Shown here: positions 8,409 to 16,245 of the stretch, piece by piece
How the letters are laid out: every line of letters starts with the position of its first letter
Numbering within the stretch: position 1 is the stretch's first letter
Assembly (NCBI GenBank): GCA_947259495.1
Contig: CAMYLV010000009.1
Span: 1 to 64,000 of the forward strand
Length of the DNA: 64,000 bases
DNA from: an uncultured Desulfobacterales bacterium
Lineage (GTDB): Bacteria; Desulfobacterota; Desulfobacteria; Desulfobacterales; JAHEIW01
Direction of reading: 5' to 3'
Program-made: the position numbers and the translations under genes
The notes under the pieces: model-generated
What the model saw: the letters and a program-made list of their open reading frames with translations, nothing else
Told to the model about the DNA's origin: nothing
Database searches by the model: none

Positions 8409-9536
8409 ATGTTCGATCTACTGTTTCAGTTTTTAGCAAATACCGGATACTATTTGGCAGACTATCGCAATTACGTCATGCTCGTGGTGGGCTGTACCTT
8501 TTTATATCTGGGAACCGCCAAAAAATACGAGCCCTTGCTGCTGGTTCCCATCGGCTTTGGCATGTTGGTGGGCAATATTCCTTTCTTCAAAGGCTTTGGT
8601 ATCGGTATCTATGAATCCAACAGCGTTTTGCACTATCTATACTTTGGCGTTACCACCGGTGTTTATCCGTCGATCGTGTTTCTGGGCTTAGGTGCCATGA
8701 CCGATTTTTCATCTTTACTGGCTCAGCCCAAATTAATGCTTTTGGGAGCTGCGGCCCAAATGGGGATTTATTTTACCCTGCTGGGCGCCCTGTTTTTCGG
8801 GTTCGCCCCCAAGGAAGCCGCCTCGATTGCAATTATCGGCGGGGCCGACGGGCCGACATCCATCTTTTTAACGGCAAAACTGGCGCCGCACCTCATCGGG
8901 CCCATCGCGATAGCAGCCTATTCATATATGGCATTGATACCGGTTATTCAGCCGCCGATCATGCTGCTGCTGACCTCCAAAAAAGAACGGCTGATCAAAA
9001 TGCCGCCCGCCAGGGCAGTCTCCAAGAAAGAACTGTTAATTTTTCCGGTGGCGGGTGTCTTGCTGACCTGTTTTCTGGCACCCACTGCCCTGCCGCTGCT
9101 GGGGATGCTATTCCTCGGAAATTTTTTAAAAGAATGTGGTGTTGTCAATCGTCTGGCCAATACCGCCCAATCCGCCATTATCGATACCGCCACGATCTTC
9201 CTCGGTTTTACGGTGGGTTGCAGCACCCAGGCCGATGTCTTTCTGACGCCGAAATCTCTTGGAATTTTCTTTCTGGGAGCCGTGGCATTTTCAATCGCCA
9301 CCGCATCGGGCGTAATTTTTGCTAAAATTATGAACCTGTTCCTGAAAGAAAAAATCAATCCGTTGTTGGGTGCGGCCGGCGTATCCGCTGTGCCCGGTTC
9401 CGCCCGCGAAGTTCATTTGATGGGTCTGAAAGCGGACCCGACGAACTTTTTACTGATGCATGGGATGGCATGCAATTCATCGGGCGTTATCGGCTCGGCA
9501 ATTTGCGCCGGGATTTTGTGGAGTTTTTTCGTCTGA
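8409..9536 (+). CDS. OadB/MmdB/GcdB-type beta subunit, sodium-pumping decarboxylase
   Basis: The 375-aa integral membrane protein has about ten hydrophobic segments. It carries the family hallmark 'IIGGADGPTSIFLT', which includes the Asp implicated in Na+ translocation, and the C-terminal 'GSAREVHLMGLKADPTNFLL...ACNSSGVIGSA'. These subunits couple decarboxylation of carboxybiotin to Na+ export. Length matches the family (about 375-430). It follows oadG after 10 bp. In anaerobes such pumps serve propionate/succinate metabolism or glutaconate decarboxylation; which one applies is not shown here. Confidence 0.92.
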   Translation: MFDLLFQFLANTGYYLADYRNYVMLVVGCTFLYLGTAKKYEPLLLVPIGFGMLVGNIPFFKGFGIGIYESNSVLHYLYFGVTTGVYPSIVFLGLGAMTDFSSLLAQPKLMLLGAAAQMGIYFTLLGALFFGFAPKEAASIAIIGGADGPTSIFLTAKLAPHLIGPIAIAAYSYMALIPVIQPPIMLLLTSKKERLIKMPPARAVSKKELLIFPVAGVLLTCFLAPTALPLLGMLFLGNFLKECGVVNRLANTAQSAIIDTATIFLGFTVGCSTQADVFLTPKSLGIFFLGAVAFSIATASGVIFAKIMNLFLKEKINPLLGAAGVSAVPGSAREVHLMGLKADPTNFLLMHGMACNSSGVIGSAICAGILWSFFV

Positions 9537-9552
9537 TTCGACTGTCGGCATT

Positions 9553-9647
9553 TTCACCACAAAGACACTAAGGTCACAAAGATAATTTGTTATTGTAAGG
9601 GCCCGCAGTTATCTGTCTTCTGATTTCTGTCCTCTGTCTTCTGTTTA
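9553..9647. repeat. Heptad-periodic repeat tracts (CACAAAGAC and TCTGTCC types)
   Basis: Bases 9553-9582 read CACAAAGACACTAAGGTCAC with the 7-nt spacing seen at 1565-1592. Bases 9610-9647 are exact heptads of the TCTGTCT/TCTGATT/TCTGTCC kind. The second tract ends at the truncated 3' end of the FGE-like fragment. Confidence 0.85.
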
Positions 9648-9649
9648 GC

Positions 9650-9850
9650 TTATTGCTGTGTCGGAAGAGCTTTTCCGGCCCAGCCGGCATAAGTGCGGGC
9701 ATCATCCCATCCCCCGAACACAACCGGCCGCATCGGCTGTCCCCACAGGGGATGATTTAGTAGAATCGGTTCACGATGGCCGGTTGCCTTGATAAAACTC
9801 TGGTATTGGTAGTTGGTGACCGGATAGCGGTCGATATAAAAATCTTTCAA
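9650..9850 (-). pseudogene. Truncated formylglycine-generating-enzyme (SUMF1/FGE-sulfatase) domain fragment
   Basis: The 66-aa reading frame begins TTG and overlaps the stop of the upstream gene (TTGA). It matches the start of the FGE-sulfatase domain: 'FYIDRYPVTNYQYQSFIKAT', then 'PVVFGGWDDARTYAGWAGKALPT'. Family members continue with TEAEWEYAAR; here the frame ends 'TQQ' and stops exactly where the TCTGTCC heptad tract begins. The catalytic Cys-bearing C-terminal part is absent, so this is a remnant, though it may still be translated by coupling. Confidence 0.7.
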
Positions 9851-10194
9851 ATTTGTCCTTCTTTTTTCAAAAGATCCTGGTACCAGCAGGAAAATTCGAA
9901 CATTCCCCGGAAATAATCATCTTCGTTAACAATACCAAGGGCGAGATCCAGTACTCCGCGACCGTAAGAATTACTGTATTCATCAGAACGGCGTGATTGT
10001 AAGAACTCTCTGACCAGCATCTGGGTGGTCCGTTTGGTTTTATCCTTGCGAATGTCAATCGGATCTTTGGGCTCTTCGAACGGATCCCATCTATCATATC
10101 CCTTTTTTAAGATGTGCTTTTGGCGACGGGGGGCCATGCTATCGAAAACTGCCCGTTTTCGTTGTTCGGCTTCATCGGGAGAAAATTCGGTCAT
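9847..10194 (-). CDS. Conserved hypothetical protein
   Basis: The 115-aa soluble, highly charged protein is not recognised. It has a Lys/Arg/Asp-rich first half ('RRQKHILKKGYDRWDPFEEP') and an aromatic C-terminal part ('DYFRGMFEFSCWYQDLLKK'). Its ATG overlaps the stop of the YkgJ-type gene (ATGA) and its stop overlaps the start of the FGE-like fragment, so all three are translationally coupled. Nothing further can be said about function. Confidence 0.7.
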   Translation of the reverse strand: MTEFSPDEAEQRKRAVFDSMAPRRQKHILKKGYDRWDPFEEPKDPIDIRKDKTKRTTQMLVREFLQSRRSDEYSNSYGRGVLDLALGIVNEDDYFRGMFEFSCWYQDLLKKEGQI

Positions 10195-10892
10195 AGGGTT
10201 CTCCTTTGACGTTTTTTTCTTGGTGCTGGTTCAGCGACTTTTTCCTCCCCAATCCCCAGATAATCTTCATCATAAAGTGTGAGCAAGGCCATTGACAGCG
10301 GCACCAGCATATCCGACAGTTTCAAATACCTGGATTTAAGATCCCGAATCAATTCCGCCGATATTTGCTGAAGCTGATTATTGATTGAATCCAGATTCAC
10401 GGTCGGATACTGCTCACCTTTTTTAAAACCCGATTTTCCGCAGGTATGCCCTTGGTCTCCTATGGCGGTCGGTATGCCGTAAAAGCGACAGGTCAAGGGA
10501 CGGTTGTCGTAAAGATCACACAGATCCGCTTCGTTTAAAAGCGGACAGCGAACCCGTTCCCGGGCCAGTCCGGCAAGAATCTCGTCTTCGCTTTTGCCGG
10601 CCTGCAAGTCTCTATAGGCCTGGCGCTTAATCTTGTGAACCCTGCGATCGGCCCGGTTTGCTCGTTCCAAAAGGTCGGCTTTTTGGCTTTCCTTGATCTT
10701 CTCTTTAAATTTATGATTGATATAAAGGGCTTCAATCAACGTTAGGTCGAACAGCGCATGGCAGCAATCTGCACATTTTTCCTCACATTTTACGCATTCT
10801 GCATAGGCCTGTCTTACGTGTTCAAATGCTTCGTCCCCTTTTGAAACCAGGGCCTCATATTTTTTAAAATAGGGTGAAAAATCAAAATTCAT
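10191..10892 (-). CDS. YkgJ-family cysteine-cluster protein
   Basis: The 233-aa protein has a Cys-rich core typical of the YkgJ/CxxCxxCC family (UPF0153, putative Zn/Fe-chelating): 'CVKCEEKCADCCHALFDLT' at about residues 33-51, and 'RCPLLNEADLCDLYDNRPLT' with C and 'CRFYG' near residues 115-140. It has an extra charged coiled segment in between and a basic C-terminal tail ('PAPRKKRQRRTL'). The family's biochemical role is unproven. It is first in a coupled three-gene unit with the hypothetical gene and the FGE-like fragment; FGE and radical-SAM maturases often accompany such Cys-cluster proteins, but here that is only context. Confidence 0.82.
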   Translation of the reverse strand: MNFDFSPYFKKYEALVSKGDEAFEHVRQAYAECVKCEEKCADCCHALFDLTLIEALYINHKFKEKIKESQKADLLERANRADRRVHKIKRQAYRDLQAGKSEDEILAGLARERVRCPLLNEADLCDLYDNRPLTCRFYGIPTAIGDQGHTCGKSGFKKGEQYPTVNLDSINNQLQQISAELIRDLKSRYLKLSDMLVPLSMALLTLYDEDYLGIGEEKVAEPAPRKKRQRRTL

Positions 10893-10960
10893 GGGTCAGG
10901 GTATCTCCTATCAATTTTATTTTGGTAAAACTGTAGCACAATTAAGAATTAATATTAACT

Positions 10961-11106
10961 CGAACTGGCTTAAAAATCCCAGATTTTGCTTGATGACAAG
11001 GCGGGATTCGGTTCAAAAGCGGAGCGTACACGTTAGTACGTGAGCATTTTGAAGCGGATCGCAACACAGTCATCGAGTAAAAGCTGGGCGTTTTAAGGCC
11101 AGTTCG
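10961..11106. repeat. 146-bp imperfect palindrome (long-palindrome family, copy 2)
   Basis: The outer arms CGAACTGGCTTAAAAATCCCAG and CTGGGCGTTTTAAGGCCAGTTCG pair, with inner partial pairing towards the centre CGTACACGTTAGTACG. It occupies the gap between mnmE and the YkgJ-type gene and abuts the parS site by 3 bp. Confidence 0.85.
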
Positions 11107-11109
11107 GAT

Positions 11110-11125
11110 TGTTTCACGTGAAACA
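11110..11125. promoter_or_regulatory. parS centromere site (ParB binding)
   Basis: TGTTTCACGTGAAACA is a perfect 16-bp palindrome identical to the consensus parS. parS sites cluster near the chromosome origin in most bacteria and are often near mnmE-gidB-parAB. parA/parB are not in this window. Seen directly in sequence; ParB binding is inferred. Confidence 0.9.
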
Positions 11126-11204
11126 TCTGCCATGATTTCTGGCCTCCGGTTTCTTGCGGCTGGCATTTTTAAAGAGTATCTTGGGGCCTTATAATCTTGA
11201 AACG

Positions 11205-12638
11205 TTACTTTCCCACACAAAACCGGCTAAAAATTTGATCCAGCACATCCACTTTAACATTATCACCGCTGATGACCCCCAGCGCATTGATTGCCTCCTG
11301 TAGGTGGACGGCCAACAGATCGCTAGAAGTTCCGTTTTGTAGCTGTTCAATCAAAGCTTCCGCAGCAGCAAGACTGGTTTCGAGCAGCAATTTATGCCTT
11401 AAATTGGGGACGATCACTGTCTTCAAATCAATGGGGTCTTGTCCGCCGGCCATCTTAATTATTTTGTCTTTAAGTTGATCGATCCCGCGGTCATAAAGGG
11501 CCGAAATGCGTACCTGGTCATCAAAACGCCAGTTGTCCGGAAGGGTTGTTTCGCTGTCCTTTTGGATCAGATCGATTTTATTCAGCACCATGATGATGCG
11601 TTTGGAATTGATCTTTTCATAAATAAGGTGATCATCGGGGTCCAAAGGACAATTGGCTTCAATCATAAAAAGAACCAAATCAGACCCATTGACGTGTGTG
11701 AGGGTTTTTTCAATGCCGATCTTTTCAATCGGATTTTCAGTCGGATGCACACCGGCCGTATCGCTGATGACAACGGGTATTCCCTGAAGATTTAGGATCT
11801 CTTCGATGATATCCCGGGTGGTTCCGGGCATATCCGTTACAATGGCACGGTCTTTTTCGACCAGCTGATTTAAAAGACTGGATTTGCCTACGTTGGGTCG
11901 TCCGACCACAGCCACCGAAATACCGTCTCTGAAAACATGAGCATCGATATAATTCCGGATCAGACCATTAAGGGGTGCCAAAACGTCTTTTTGGAGCGCT
12001 TTAACGGTATTTTCGGGGCTGATAAAATCTTCAACCTCCTCCGGAAAATCGATGGCTGCTTCAACATGCGTCAGGATATCGATTAATCTGCTTCTGGCCT
12101 GGACCACATGGTCACTTAGCTTTCCGGTCATCTGGGCGGCCGCCAGCTCCAGATTTTTTTGCGTCCGGGCATTGATGACATCGATAACTGCTTCGGCCTG
12201 GGTAAGATCGATGCGTCCGTTGAGAAACGCCCTGCGGGTAAACTCACCCGGTTCAGCCAACCGGGCACCTTTACTTAAAACCAGCCGTAGGATGGCATGC
12301 AAAGCTACGGCACCGCCGTGGGCGTTAATTTCGACCACATCTTCGCGGGTATAGGTGTGCGGGGCTTTCATGGCCGATAACAATACTTCGTCTAACGGTA
12401 GGCCGCCGTCTGGATCAATGATGTGCCCATAGTAAAGCCGATGGGTTTCAAATTCGAATGGTCTGCGACCTTTTTCTTGCCGACTTTTGCCGACATTCGT
12501 ATCGCGATCTTTTTTTAGCGGCCTGAAAATGGCTTGTACAAGCGCAAAAGCATCATTACCGGATATCTTAACAATGCCGATGCCACCCCGGCCGACGGGT
12601 GTGGCAATGGCCGCAATAGTATCTGGATCTTTTATCAT
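11205..12638 (-). CDS. mnmE: tRNA modification GTPase MnmE (TrmE)
   Basis: The 477-aa protein has the MnmE N-terminal domain ('MIKDPDTIAAIATPVGRGGI'), the 'VLLSAMKAPHTYTREDVVEI' segment, an embedded Ras-like G domain ('GRPNVGKSSLLNQL', 'DMPGTTRDI', 'DTAGVHPTENPIEKIG', 'NKIDLI') and the essential C-terminal 'FCVGK' Cys. With MnmG it installs cmnm5/nm5 groups on U34 of tRNAs. It is the last gene of the rpmH-rnpA-yidD-yidC-jag-mnmE cluster, 56 bp after jag. mnmG and gidB, often next, are absent; a parS site and long palindrome follow instead. Confidence 0.97.
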   Translation of the reverse strand: MIKDPDTIAAIATPVGRGGIGIVKISGNDAFALVQAIFRPLKKDRDTNVGKSRQEKGRRPFEFETHRLYYGHIIDPDGGLPLDEVLLSAMKAPHTYTREDVVEINAHGGAVALHAILRLVLSKGARLAEPGEFTRRAFLNGRIDLTQAEAVIDVINARTQKNLELAAAQMTGKLSDHVVQARSRLIDILTHVEAAIDFPEEVEDFISPENTVKALQKDVLAPLNGLIRNYIDAHVFRDGISVAVVGRPNVGKSSLLNQLVEKDRAIVTDMPGTTRDIIEEILNLQGIPVVISDTAGVHPTENPIEKIGIEKTLTHVNGSDLVLFMIEANCPLDPDDHLIYEKINSKRIIMVLNKIDLIQKDSETTLPDNWRFDDQVRISALYDRGIDQLKDKIIKMAGGQDPIDLKTVIVPNLRHKLLLETSLAAAEALIEQLQNGTSSDLLAVHLQEAINALGVISGDNVKVDVLDQIFSRFCVGK

Positions 12639-12694
12639 CAGTTTTCGTCCGGTGAAATACCGCTAAAGGCCGCAAGTGCGCGATCGTCCAACGT

Positions 12695-13498
12695 CTATCG
12701 TCGGGCCACATTCCTTTTTTGGGGAAGAATCACCAGTTTTCTTAAAGGACCTTCTCCCCGACTGCGGGTTTGAATCGCGGAAAAATCTTGCAGCGCGAGA
12801 TGAACAATCCTGCGGTCATATGCATTCATGGGGCCCAAAGTCATCGGTTTGCCGATTCTTTTGGATTTTTCGGCCAGCCGTAATGCCATTTTTTCCAGAT
12901 TTTCCTTGCGGGTCTCCAGATAGCCCTCGATATCCACCAGAACCCGGATTCGGTTTTGATTGTGCTTATTGACAACTTTATTGACGATGGCCTGAATGGC
13001 ATCCAGGGTCTGACCCCGTTTACCGATCAAAATTCCCGCATTTCCGCCATTGACATTGAAAAATAATCGATCCGAATCCTTTTCAACCGAAATTTTAGCA
13101 TCCGCGGTAATGGTGTCGACAATACGCTGTAAAACAAGCCGACCTATTTCAGCGGGATCATCAGGAAAAGAATAAAGTTCCTGGCCGCTTTGGTTTTCTT
13201 TTAAATTCGCTTCATCTTTGCCCGCAGACATCTCAGCTGAATCCTGAGACGGGCCGAATTCATCTGGGTGACGGCTTTCGTCCTCAGCGGACATGGCCTT
13301 TTCTTCCGGCGCCAGCGTCTCTTCCGGCAGCTGTACCCTAATTTTGGCTTTTTTGGTGCCGGACAAACCGAATATGCCGCTGGATCCGTGAGAAAGCACT
13401 TCGTATTTTAGATCTTCTTTCGGCAATTTGAGTTCTGCACTGGCCTGCTCAACCGCCTTGTCAACGTTTTTGGCTTTGAATTCCATCTTAGCTGACAT
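12695..13498 (-). CDS. jag: RNA-binding protein Jag/KhpB (Jag_N, KH and R3H domains)
   Basis: I choose the ATG of 'MSAKMEFKAKNVDKAVEQAS' because AGGAGG precedes it at the right distance; the longer ORF runs into the end of yidC. Domains: Jag_N (residues ~5-55, 'SHGSSGIFGLSGTKKAKIRV'), an acidic linker, KH ('NAGILIGKRGQTLDAIQAIV') and R3H ('MNAYDRRIVHLALQDF', 'EGPLRKLVILP'). Jag/KhpB with KhpA binds RNA and affects cell elongation and division in other bacteria. It is 16 bp downstream of yidC. Confidence 0.95.
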   Translation of the reverse strand: MSAKMEFKAKNVDKAVEQASAELKLPKEDLKYEVLSHGSSGIFGLSGTKKAKIRVQLPEETLAPEEKAMSAEDESRHPDEFGPSQDSAEMSAGKDEANLKENQSGQELYSFPDDPAEIGRLVLQRIVDTITADAKISVEKDSDRLFFNVNGGNAGILIGKRGQTLDAIQAIVNKVVNKHNQNRIRVLVDIEGYLETRKENLEKMALRLAEKSKRIGKPMTLGPMNAYDRRIVHLALQDFSAIQTRSRGEGPLRKLVILPQKRNVARR

Positions 13499-13514
13499 AT
13501 AAGAACCTCCATAA

Positions 13515-15188
13515 TCAGGAATATTTTTTCTGAGTATAATATTGCTGGGCAATCGATAAAATGTTGTTTACCAGCCAGTATAAAACCAGACCGGATGAAA
13601 AATTGATAAAAATGACGGTAAAAATAATGGGCATAAACATCATCATTTTGGCCTGGGTGGCGTCTCCCATCGGAGGCGACATTTTTTGCTGAAGGAGCAT
13701 ACTGGCGCCCATGACGACGGTCAAAACCGGTATACCGTAAGGGGGTTCCATAAAGGGTATTGAAAAATCAAAACGAAACAGACGGTCCGGTGCCGCCAGG
13801 TCATCAATCCAGAGAAAAAAGGGTGCGTGTCGCAGTTCTATGGCTTCGTAAAGCATGCGGTAAAGCGCAAAAAATACCGGCAGCTGAACAACCATAGGCA
13901 AACAACCGCCTAAAGGATTGACTTTGTAGGTTTTATACAGCCCCATGACTTCCTGGTTCATTCGTTGTTTGTCATCTTTGTATTTTTCACGGATCTCCTT
14001 CATCAGTGGCTGAAGTTTTTTCATTTCGCTCATGGATTTATAGCTTTTTGATCCCAAAGGCCACAAAAGAAGTTTCACCAGAATGGTTAAAATAATAATG
14101 GCCACACCGTAATTGGGGATGACGCTGTAAAACAAGTTCAGAAGCCACAGGCAGGGTTTGGCAATGAAATCAAACCAGCCGAAATCGATAAGCTTCTCCA
14201 GATTATTGCCGACATTTCTTAACTGGCTGATTCTTTTGGGGCCGATATAAAGTTTGTATTTGTAAGTGTATTGGCTACCGGGCGGTATGACTTTTTCCGG
14301 CTGCTGGTATTGAGCCGTCACAACTTTTTCTGATTCCAATGCCAGATGTAATCCGGCTTCGTCGATCATTTCGGGGATGAGGCCGGACATAAAATAGCGG
14401 CTTTGCAGCGCGACCCAATTGATTTTGCCGTCAAAGGTATTCTGATCCTTCAGCTTTTTAATCTTAATTTCTAGGAGCTCATCATTGATCAGGGCGCTGG
14501 GCCCCTCAAAAGCATACATCCGCTTGTCACCGGGGGCCTTCCCGTTTAGGCCGACGATAAGCCTATCCTGGATGCCGCGTCCGGATCCATTTTTTAGCGT
14601 TACATCCATACCAACGACGTAAGAATCCGAATCAAAGCTGAAGGTTTTTTGGATCACAACAGCCTCGGGCGAACGCCATCCAAAAGTCAGATTCCGGGTA
14701 CCCTCATTTACCACCAACCGGTCGGCGGTCAGATCGGTGCTAAAAACAGCTTTATCCAGCCCCACAATGCTTTTGCCGCTGAATCCCAGATGACCGACAC
14801 CCAGGGCCTTATCGTTTATAAGTACTTGTTTTAATGTTGAATTCTTTTTTACATGTTCGCGGTATTTTTTTAGCAAAAAACTGTAAACCACGGCTCCGCT
14901 CTCAGAAATTTTGGCCTCATAGAGCGGCGTCTCCACGGTAATGGTCCCTGCGGCTGGGGAAGCCGTACCTCCGGTGGCGGGTTGTGCGGTCAAACCTGTC
15001 TGTTCGCTGTCTGCCGAATAAGGCTTTGCCTGATCTTTCTCTTGAACCGGTTGTTCCTTTGCACCCGCCGGCGCTTCGGCCTTTTTGACCGGCTGCTGTT
15101 CAGACGGGGGGGGAGCGAAATAAAATTGCCATGCCAGAAATATAAGCAGAGAGATGACGATGGCTAATAACAATCGCGATTGTTCCAT
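13515..15188 (-). CDS. yidC: Membrane protein insertase YidC
   Basis: The 557-aa protein has the Gram-negative YidC layout: an N-terminal membrane anchor ('LLLAIVISLLIFLAWQFYFA'), a Pro/Ala-rich linker, the large periplasmic beta-domain (residues ~70-340) and five C-terminal transmembrane segments with 'MKKLQPLMKEIREKYKDDKQ' and 'GGCLPMVVQLPVFFALYRML'. It inserts membrane proteins with or without SecYEG. The upstream 140 bp to yidD hold no gene. It is co-directional with rnpA/yidD and jag. Confidence 0.97.
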   Translation of the reverse strand: MEQSRLLLAIVISLLIFLAWQFYFAPPPSEQQPVKKAEAPAGAKEQPVQEKDQAKPYSADSEQTGLTAQPATGGTASPAAGTITVETPLYEAKISESGAVVYSFLLKKYREHVKKNSTLKQVLINDKALGVGHLGFSGKSIVGLDKAVFSTDLTADRLVVNEGTRNLTFGWRSPEAVVIQKTFSFDSDSYVVGMDVTLKNGSGRGIQDRLIVGLNGKAPGDKRMYAFEGPSALINDELLEIKIKKLKDQNTFDGKINWVALQSRYFMSGLIPEMIDEAGLHLALESEKVVTAQYQQPEKVIPPGSQYTYKYKLYIGPKRISQLRNVGNNLEKLIDFGWFDFIAKPCLWLLNLFYSVIPNYGVAIIILTILVKLLLWPLGSKSYKSMSEMKKLQPLMKEIREKYKDDKQRMNQEVMGLYKTYKVNPLGGCLPMVVQLPVFFALYRMLYEAIELRHAPFFLWIDDLAAPDRLFRFDFSIPFMEPPYGIPVLTVVMGASMLLQQKMSPPMGDATQAKMMMFMPIIFTVIFINFSSGLVLYWLVNNILSIAQQYYTQKKYS

Positions 15189-15329
15189 TGTTTTCTCCTA
15201 ACAGCAGGTTGTGAAAATGAGGCCCTCTTTGGTTGCCGCAAAAGAAGCCCGTCATTTCGAGATCAAACAGGTTTATCGTCTGGGGTCTTCGCAAGGTGAG
15301 CAGAGCCTGCGCCGTTAACCATTCAGTGT

Positions 15330-15602
15330 TTATCCTGCAAAAGGCGTTCGCATCGTTTTGTTATGCGCAGATTGGGGAACCGGATCAACACCACCAGGAT
15401 GAAAGGGATGACATCGTAGCAAGCGTCTGGATGCCAGAAACAGGCCTTTTAACAGACCATGCTGTCGGATTGCCTGATAGGCATAATTCGAACAGGTTGG
15501 ATGAAAACGACAACAGGGACCCAATATCGGAGATAGTGTATACTGGTAAGCCCTGATTGATGTGAGCATCAATAGTAATATGATTTTTTTAATCAACACC
15601 AT
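15330..15602 (-). CDS. yidD: Membrane protein insertion efficiency factor YidD
   Basis: The 90-aa protein carries the YidD (UPF0161) motifs '[20 protein letters not shown]' and '[13 protein letters not shown]', followed by '[18 protein letters not shown]'. It has an amphipathic N-terminus and assists YidC-dependent insertion. It overlaps the 3' end of rnpA by 14 bp, the standard arrangement. Confidence 0.95.
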   Translation of the reverse strand: MVLIKKIILLLMLTSIRAYQYTLSPILGPCCRFHPTCSNYAYQAIRQHGLLKGLFLASRRLLRCHPFHPGGVDPVPQSAHNKTMRTPFAG

Positions 15603-15939
15603 TCACAATCTGTTCAAACAAGTCTTGAAGGGATGAAAATACCTTCTCAGCTGAAAGGCCTGCGGACTTTTTTTTGGCTACAATGTTGATATCCCAGTTT
15701 TGATTTAAATGCCGCCTGTTTAATCGAAAATATTCGCGTACCAATCGTTTGATTCTGTTTCGGAGTGCAGCTTTTCCGACCTTTCGTGTAACGGTAATGC
15801 CCAGCCTGGAGTGATCGAGTCGACCCGCTTTGAATAATGCGATAAAGCAGTCGTTTTGTACCTTGCGCCCGGATCGGGTAAGTTCAAGAAATTCCGATCG
15901 CTTTAGGATTCGATCGTCCTTTTTAACGGAAAAGCGCAT
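15589..15939 (-). CDS. rnpA: Ribonuclease P protein component
   Basis: The 116-aa basic protein has the RnpA motif '[17 protein letters not shown]' in its central basic helix and '[13 protein letters not shown]' just before it. It is the protein cofactor of RNase P in tRNA 5' maturation. It lies between rpmH (35 bp upstream) and yidD (overlapping), the canonical order. Confidence 0.95.
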   Translation of the reverse strand: MRFSVKKDDRILKRSEFLELTRSGRKVQNDCFIALFKAGRLDHSRLGITVTRKVGKAALRNRIKRLVREYFRLNRRHLNQNWDINIVAKKKSAGLSAEKVFSSLQDLFEQIVNGVD

Positions 15940-15974
15940 CGTTATCCATCACCCGATTCAATAACCGGGTCGAT

Positions 15975-16109
15975 TTAACCGGCAAGTCGAGCTCTGCCTT
16001 TAGCCCGGCGTCGATTAATTATCCTGCGACCCGCTTTAGACGACATCCGTTTGCGAAATCCATGATTTCTGGCCCGTCTGATTCTGCTGGGTTGAAAAGT
16101 GCGCTTCAT
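15975..16109 (-). CDS. rpmH: 50S ribosomal protein L34 (below ORF-track cutoff)
   Basis: Translated by hand from the minus strand, the 44-residue product begins '[19 protein letters not shown]' and ends '[12 protein letters not shown]'. This is a textbook L34: 44-46 aa, very basic, with the 'MKRTFQPS' start and 'HGFRKRM' core. It is absent from the supplied track because it is short. It leads the rnpA-yidD-yidC-jag-mnmE cluster. The AT-rich 130 bp upstream presumably hold its promoter. Confidence 0.97.
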   Translation of the reverse strand: MKRTFQPSRIRRARNHGFRKRMSSKAGRRIINRRRAKGRARLAG

Positions 16110-16245
16110 TTTATAAATTCCTTATATTATTATATGTTTTTTAATTATCAGGTGGATACCAACAGCCATATTCTCCGGCCCGAGCTAGTATAGCCCGAAA
16201 TTTTTATATAAATCACAAGCTTGAGACCATGTCAAGATTAAATGA

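Noticed and set aside
10961-11106. Long palindrome considered as a structured ncRNA
   Set aside because: Pairing is explained by simple inverted-repeat symmetry and related copies exist elsewhere; no conserved loop motifs typical of known RNAs.
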